A stretch of DNA of 10,473 nucleotides, taken from NCBI GenBank assembly GCA_964627665.1, contig CAZVKG010000099.1, forward strand, positions 1-10,473, in the 5' to 3' direction. The position numbers were made by a program, and so were the translations under genes. The notes under the pieces were generated by a model. The model had not been told where the DNA came from, searched no databases, and worked only from the letters and a program-made list of their open reading frames with translations. Positions 8,001 to 10,473 of this stretch are shown piece after piece. Positions within the stretch are counted from its first letter, which is position 1, and each line of letters opens with the position of its first letter. This stretch comes from UBA1351 sp964627665. Lineage in GTDB: Bacteria > Bacillota > Clostridia > Lachnospirales > Vallitaleaceae.

Positions 8001-8361
8001 TATCCTATTGTTATTGGATAAAGTGGGTTTAGGTTACCTAAAGCTCGGACAAAGTGCGTCTACTTTATCCGGTGGTGAAGCGCAGAGAATAAAGCTGTCA
8101 AAGGAATTATATAAGAAAAATTGTAATAATACCTTATATATTCTTGATGAGCCAACAACCGGTCTTCATGAAGAAGATGTTGAAAAAATAATAGAGGTTT
8201 TGAAGGAACTGAAAGAGAAGGGAGCCACGATTATAATCATTGAACATAACATGAGAATGATACATGCATGTGACTACATTATTGAACTTGGTCCGAGTGG
8301 TGGAAATCAAGGGGGGCAGATCCTACAATCTGGTTTCATAGCACAGGAATATAAGGCTTGA
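5053..8361 (+). CDS. Fusion protein: two TrmO/TsaA-like domains plus UvrA2-type double ABC ATPase
   Basis: The product is 1102 residues if it starts at 5053. GGAGG at 5042-5046 favours this ATG (6-nt spacer) over the one at 5050. The N-terminal third matches the TrmO/TsaA (UPF0066) fold, known from a SAM-dependent methyltransferase of t6A37 in tRNA. Unit 1 (about 1-100) has MFSH (35-38) and VDIKPYFP (87-94). Unit 2 (about 108-250) has GIFATRSPVRPNPLG at 180-194. An acidic linker (about 268-298) leads to a UvrA-like part. ABC I has Walker A GVSGSGKSS (326-334), NPRSTVG (387-393), cysteine pairs 414/417, 427/430, 451/454 and 588/591, LSGGE (671-675), Asp697-Glu698 and His730. ABC II has Walker A (816-824), the zinc finger C915, C918, C938, C941 with the canonical 19-residue gap, LSGGE (1005-1009), Asp1032-Glu1033 and His1065. 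Only nine residues separate Cys417 from Cys427, where UvrA carries its roughly 120-residue UvrB-binding domain. It is therefore a UvrA2-type ATPase, probably for drug or DNA-adduct tolerance, not classical excision repair. The methyltransferase role is inferred. Confidence 0.88.
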   Translation: MKWLEIGTLSVDDWNNKLFVKLHEGFEKALTKLDMFSHCILYCLMEDRIEVCVTKILGMNEKIGQLIVKCPEKTVFFKETGLLGQLVDIKPYFPAEEVVLEAKEPKNRFCLNYADCIVGEYTVYSNRTMIQLDKSFINFGECIKEGDYIRVLWWFHRFDKDTYRKKRMCNPPYNNAPKTGIFATRSPVRPNPLGSTIVRVQQVDEHNGIIDIEGFDGFSGTKIFQIMFYQPSVDRVEEATLPSWVSHWTRYKNFVTPKEIVVSYEEAQLDMDINQENNGYCSDFESEADAEDEYHDKEMHIYNANIHNLKNVSIAIPKNSITLITGVSGSGKSSLAFDTIFAESQRQFMDLLLSNPMLNDTFSDIHVEKITGLQPSIAIEQGSLGANPRSTVGSITKIADVLKLLFTTIGERVCPICHQVVDDSNVCKSCGEILFDRTPQIFSYNHPDYMCPVCKGLGVEMCVDEEKIVEHPEKSLLDSASSLYGDLRKHRKKPNANWMRGEVLALADDLNVDLELPFYQLPKEFRQEFFYGSNERKVSLSYENSKGRSGVITRPVEGAINLVGRLSQETKSEKGIEQIKRFMSQKVCSRCHGERLLEEGRLVNVQGDRYPEVTKLSIDSLREWCHKIYGQLTQDQQDKTKMMFIKINQRLKRIQNVGLSYISLDRSVPSLSGGEAQRLKLATQFGTGLSNILYIMDEPSKGLHPKDYRFLMDAIVDLKKRGNTVILVEHKKSFQTIADMHLQMGPKAGRYGGEVTSAHKRVEFKDQFVIQDFSSEFKTIKVKDHSTFIQLNGVTTNNLKNVEVTIPIGMITAVIGVSGSGKSSLISKTLYPYLMKSLGRRVEENGMVQKITGIENITDVCFMNQKPIGKNSRSNPGTYTGVLDLIRKCYADTPLAKENNLSKEYFSFNSKKGQCTECSGLGEIPVNMYYMEDIYVPCNKCHGQRYSKEVLKIKRKNFSIGDIIDTEIHDLIEIFQEEKEIVNILLLLDKVGLGYLKLGQSASTLSGGEAQRIKLSKELYKKNCNNTLYILDEPTTGLHEEDVEKIIEVLKELKEKGATIIIIEHNMRMIHACDYIIELGPSGGNQGGQILQSGFIAQEYKA

Positions 8362-8387
8362 TGAGTTCAATACCTATATGATATGAT
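8358..8387 (+). promoter_or_regulatory. Possible sigma-A promoter of the AraC-GyrI regulator gene
   Basis: TTGATG at 8358-8363, overlapping the stop codon of the fusion gene, is followed after 18 nt by TATGAT at 8382-8387. A second, overlapping TATGAT is at 8377-8382. The match is four of six for -35 and five of six for -10. Transcription would start near 8394, just before the ribosome binding site AAGGAG at 8402-8407. In such AT-rich DNA a chance match is possible. Confidence 0.35.
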
Positions 8388-8414
8388 GAATCAAAAGAGG
8401 GAAGGAGACTTCAT

Positions 8415-9296
8415 ATGATAATCAATGATGAAAATTTCTATATTGAACAAATTAACAAAGTACAAGATTATATAGAGAGCCATCTAGATGAACCTCTTAC
8501 TATAAAACAGGTTTGCCAAATAACACATTTTTCTGAGTATCATTTTCAAAGAATATATGGTTATATGACAGGAGAATGTTTGTATGGATTTATTAAGAGA
8601 TTACGATTAGAAAAAGCAGCATATATGCTTTTGTCAGATAAAGAACGATCAATATTAGATATTGCACTAGAAGTGGGGTTTTCGAATCAAGCCGCATATG
8701 CAAAGGCTTTCAGAGCAAAATATGGAATGAGTAGCAGTAATTATCGTAATTCAAACGGGATAATGAGTAAGACAAATTCTGTCAAAAATTATTTGTATGA
8801 TAAAAATACGAAGATTAACCCAATGAGTGTTGAAATACGAAAAGAGAATGTAATCAAGCTAATATATACTAGATATACAGGAGCATACAAAGGAGACGGT
8901 GAACTTTTTTCTCAATTGTTTCATAAGCTTTATCAATGGGCAAATCAAAGGAAATTGATTACAGAAAGCTCAAGATGGTTTGTGATTTATCATGACTTTG
9001 GTGACGAAACAGAAGAAGAAAACTTAAGATTAAGTGTCTGTATGTCTGTAGATAGAAATGTTGCTGTGAATGGAGAGGTTGGGTTTTTCACTCTTCATGA
9101 AGGGCAGTATGCTATGGGACGCTTTATGGTAGAATCAAGTGAATTTGAGAAAGCATGGCATTATATGTACTCTAACTGGCTTCCAAGAAGTGGATATAAA
9201 ACTGACGATAGATTTTCTCTTGAGCACTACCCAAAAGTGAAAGAACAGAATGATAAACGTTTGGTCGAAATCTATATACCAATTATTTGTAAATGA
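8415..9296 (+). CDS. AraC family transcriptional regulator with C-terminal GyrI-like effector domain
   Basis: This 293-residue protein has its DNA-binding part first and its sensor part second, the order of Rob- and BltR-like drug-responsive regulators. The AraC double HTH spans about residues 12-112: LTIKQVCQITHFSEYHFQRIY for the first HTH and the conserved ILDIALEVGFSNQAAYAKAF for the second, then KYGMSSSNYR. From about 138 to the end is a GyrI-like (SOUL-fold) ligand domain: VEIRKENVIKLIYTRYTGAY at its start, YHDF and LSVCMSV in the middle, then FTLHEGQYAMGRF, and an end with FSLEHYPK and LVEIYIPI. Such domains bind hydrophobic or cationic small molecules, including drugs. The gene lies 53 nt after the fusion gene and 20 nt before the GH130 gene. 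The likely target is the fusion gene promoter near 5011-5043, but this is inferred from adjacency. The start at 8415 has AAGGAG with an ideal spacer. Confidence 0.88.
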   Translation: MIINDENFYIEQINKVQDYIESHLDEPLTIKQVCQITHFSEYHFQRIYGYMTGECLYGFIKRLRLEKAAYMLLSDKERSILDIALEVGFSNQAAYAKAFRAKYGMSSSNYRNSNGIMSKTNSVKNYLYDKNTKINPMSVEIRKENVIKLIYTRYTGAYKGDGELFSQLFHKLYQWANQRKLITESSRWFVIYHDFGDETEEENLRLSVCMSVDRNVAVNGEVGFFTLHEGQYAMGRFMVESSEFEKAWHYMYSNWLPRSGYKTDDRFSLEHYPKVKEQNDKRLVEIYIPIICK

Positions 9297-9304
9297 AGAA
9301 AGGG

Positions 9305-9311
9305 AAAGGAG
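9305..9311 (+). promoter_or_regulatory. Ribosome binding site that fixes the GH130 start at 9317
   Basis: AAAGGAG at 9305-9311 lies five nt before the ATG at 9317. An earlier in-frame ATG at 9293 overlaps the TGA of the regulator gene (ATGA), but it has no such site upstream and would add eight residues (MKKGKGVH) foreign to the family. The start at 9317 is therefore preferred. Confidence 0.75.
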
Positions 9312-9316
9312 TTCAT

Positions 9317-10393
9317 ATGAAATCAATTGTTCAAAGACATTCTTCAAATCCAATTATTACCCCCAATATGGTAAAACCAACACAGAGTGATTTTAAAGTG
9401 GATGGGGTATTTAATGCAGGTGTGACTCGATTTAATGATGAGATTATATTATTGATTCGTGTAGCAGAAAGTGTTATAACGAAGGATGAAGACATTGTAG
9501 GTGTCCCTATTTTTGTGAAAGAAGATGAACAATATCAACTTCAAGTTGCATATTATGACAAAAGAAAAGACGGCGAATTATATGATTTTTCGGATTCGAG
9601 AACGATACGACGACAAAGTGATCATAAAGTCGTGCATTTAACCTCTATTAGCCATTTTAGACTTGCGCGAAGTAAAAATGGTGTAGACTTTGATATCGAG
9701 GATAGGTCGTTTCTTGTTCCGGAAAGTCAGTATGAGACATGGGGAATCGAAGATCCACGAATAACAAAAATTAATAACAGTTTTTATATAACTTACTCGG
9801 CAGTATCTGAATATGGTGTTGCAACAGCCATGATAAAAACCGAAGATTTTAAAGACTATGAGCGATTGGGCATAATTTTTGTGCCTGAAAATAAGGACGT
9901 TTCCATCTTTCCGGAAAAAATCAATGGTTATTATTATGCATACCATCGACCCGTACCCAAAGAAATCGGCAACGCGAATATTTGGGTGTCTAAATCAAAA
10001 GATCTAATCAATTGGAGTCAACATGAGCACTTATTAAGTGTATCAGAAGACGGATGGGAAAACGGGCGCATAGGTGGTGGCGGACCATCGGTTAAAACAG
10101 AAAAAGGATGGTTACATATCTATCATGCTGCGGACAAAAATGATTGTTATTGCCTTGGAGCCATGCTTACAGACATAGACGATCCAGGGCGTATCATTGC
10201 TAAAACACAATACCCCATTATGGTACCTGAAGCAAGTTATGAAAAAGATGGATTTTTTGGGAATGTCGTATTTACATGTGGTATTTTGCTTGAAGAGGAT
10301 TTGGTGAAAATATACTATGGGGGTTCGGATGAAGTCATTGGACTTGCTGAAGTTTTACTTAAAGATATATACGACGTCTTAGAAAAATATTAA
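9317..10393 (+). CDS. GH130 glycoside phosphorylase, probably beta-1,2-mannobiose/mannooligosaccharide type
   Basis: The 358-residue product is a full-length five-bladed beta-propeller of family GH130, whose members cleave beta-mannosides with phosphate and release alpha-mannose 1-phosphate. Landmarks in order are NPIITPNMVKP (11-21), VFNAGVTRFNDEIILLIRVAE (31-51, typical first blade), SHFRLARSKNGVDF (112-125), WGIEDPRIT (142-150) with Asp146 as the likely catalytic acid, then ENKDVSIFPEKING (191-204), HRP (210-212), RIGGGGPSVKTEKGW (251-265), IYHAA (268-272) and KIYYGGSDEVIGLAEV near the C-terminus. The pattern NPIITPxxVKP plus ENKDVxIFPEKINGxYYAxHRP resembles, from memory, the Listeria Lin0857 and Thermoanaerobacter Teth514_1788/1789 group active on beta-1,2-mannooligosaccharides. 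No signal peptide is present, so it is cytoplasmic. It fits the sugar importer and the GH30 enzyme, although it is separated from them by the fusion gene and regulator. Family assignment is firm; linkage specificity is a suggestion. Confidence 0.88.
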   Translation: MKSIVQRHSSNPIITPNMVKPTQSDFKVDGVFNAGVTRFNDEIILLIRVAESVITKDEDIVGVPIFVKEDEQYQLQVAYYDKRKDGELYDFSDSRTIRRQSDHKVVHLTSISHFRLARSKNGVDFDIEDRSFLVPESQYETWGIEDPRITKINNSFYITYSAVSEYGVATAMIKTEDFKDYERLGIIFVPENKDVSIFPEKINGYYYAYHRPVPKEIGNANIWVSKSKDLINWSQHEHLLSVSEDGWENGRIGGGGPSVKTEKGWLHIYHAADKNDCYCLGAMLTDIDDPGRIIAKTQYPIMVPEASYEKDGFFGNVVFTCGILLEEDLVKIYYGGSDEVIGLAEVLLKDIYDVLEKY

Positions 10394-10395
10394 TA

Positions 10396-10424
10396 GTAAT
10401 AAATAAGTCCTAAAAGTATGTCAA
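10396..10424 (-). promoter_or_regulatory. Minus-strand promoter-like pair pointing into the GH130 3' end
   Basis: Read on the minus strand, a perfect TTGACA (complement of 10419-10424) is followed after exactly 17 nt by TATTAC (complement of 10396-10401, four of six matches). Transcription would run antisense into the end of the GH130 gene. A perfect -35 at ideal spacing is notable, but the -10 is weak, and no minus-strand gene is seen nearby. Confidence 0.25.
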
Positions 10425-10460
10425 GCGTTTTTGAAAATGTCCCAAAAAATATGAATGATT

Positions 10461-10473
10461 AGCACCGTAAGGT
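10461..10473 (+). terminator. Possible terminator hairpin cut by the window end
   Basis: The last bases read AGCACC, GTAA, GGT. ACC at 10464-10466 can pair with GGT at 10471-10473 around GUAA, a stable GNRA-type tetraloop. If the next bases are GCT the stem would grow to six pairs. No T-tract is visible because the window stops here. The hairpin lies 68 nt after the GH130 stop, a normal place for a terminator. Confidence 0.25.

Noticed and set aside
5053..8361. Classical excision-repair UvrA
   Set aside because: The UvrB-binding domain is missing and there is a 300-residue N-terminal extension, so it is a UvrA2-type fusion and not the housekeeping protein.
9293..9316. ATG overlapping the regulator stop as start of the GH130 gene
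   Set aside because: The eight extra codons include the obvious ribosome binding site (9305-9311) for the ATG at 9317 and do not look like GH130 sequence.
9638..9946. 102-codon minus-strand open frame inside the GH130 gene
   Set aside because: It lies opposite conserved GH130 motifs, including GIEDPR, and its predicted product has no recognisable family; it is a shadow of the coding strand.
1..10473. CRISPR arrays, tRNA, rRNA or riboswitch structures
   Set aside because: No repeat-spacer pattern, tRNA cloverleaf features or known conserved RNA elements were seen by eye; the gaps between genes are mostly too short to hold them.

Overview
The window is AT-rich, uses short intergenic gaps, strong AAGGAGG-type ribosome binding sites and TGA as a true stop, and carries a CUT1 sugar ABC transporter with a YesN/AraC-type regulator. 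This points to a low-GC Gram-positive bacterium (Firmicutes, most likely a Clostridia or Lachnospiraceae-like lineage). The lineage is inferred from style and gene content, not from a marker gene. All convincing genes lie on the + strand.

Layout. (1) 60-413: a 117-residue AraC-type DNA-binding domain with no receiver or ligand domain, preceded by an in-frame stop. (2) 414-525: a regulatory region with two perfect inverted repeats and a consensus -10 box. (3) 526-4954: a carbohydrate operon: lipoprotein binding protein, an intra-operon hairpin terminator, two permeases (1-nt stop/start overlap), and a cytoplasmic GH30 glycosidase. No ABC ATPase gene is present. (4) 5053-8361: a large fusion of a double TrmO/TsaA-like (tRNA methyltransferase fold) region to a UvrA2-type double ABC ATPase that lacks the UvrB-binding domain. 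(5) 8415-9296: an AraC regulator with a C-terminal GyrI-like effector domain. (6) 9317-10393: a GH130 phosphorylase, closest by motif memory to the beta-1,2-mannooligosaccharide phosphorylases. (7) 10394-10473: a short tail with a minus-strand promoter-like pair and a hairpin cut by the window edge.

How it fits together. The transporter, GH30 and GH130 make a coherent pathway: an oligosaccharide is captured outside, imported intact, and split inside by hydrolysis (GH30) and phosphorolysis (GH130, giving a sugar 1-phosphate). The TrmO-UvrA2 fusion and the AraC-GyrI regulator do not belong to that pathway. They look like a stress or drug-response pair lying between the two glycoside enzymes. 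UvrA2 proteins without the UvrB-binding domain are known near DNA-damaging antibiotics, and GyrI-like domains bind small molecules.

The most unusual object is the fusion protein. Its two TrmO-like units have decayed in complementary ways: the first keeps the DIKPY end motif and lacks the RSPxRPNPxG motif, while the second keeps RSPxRPNPxG and has lost DIKPY. This suggests that one composite SAM-binding site may have been built in one chain and joined to a DNA-lesion-type ATPase.
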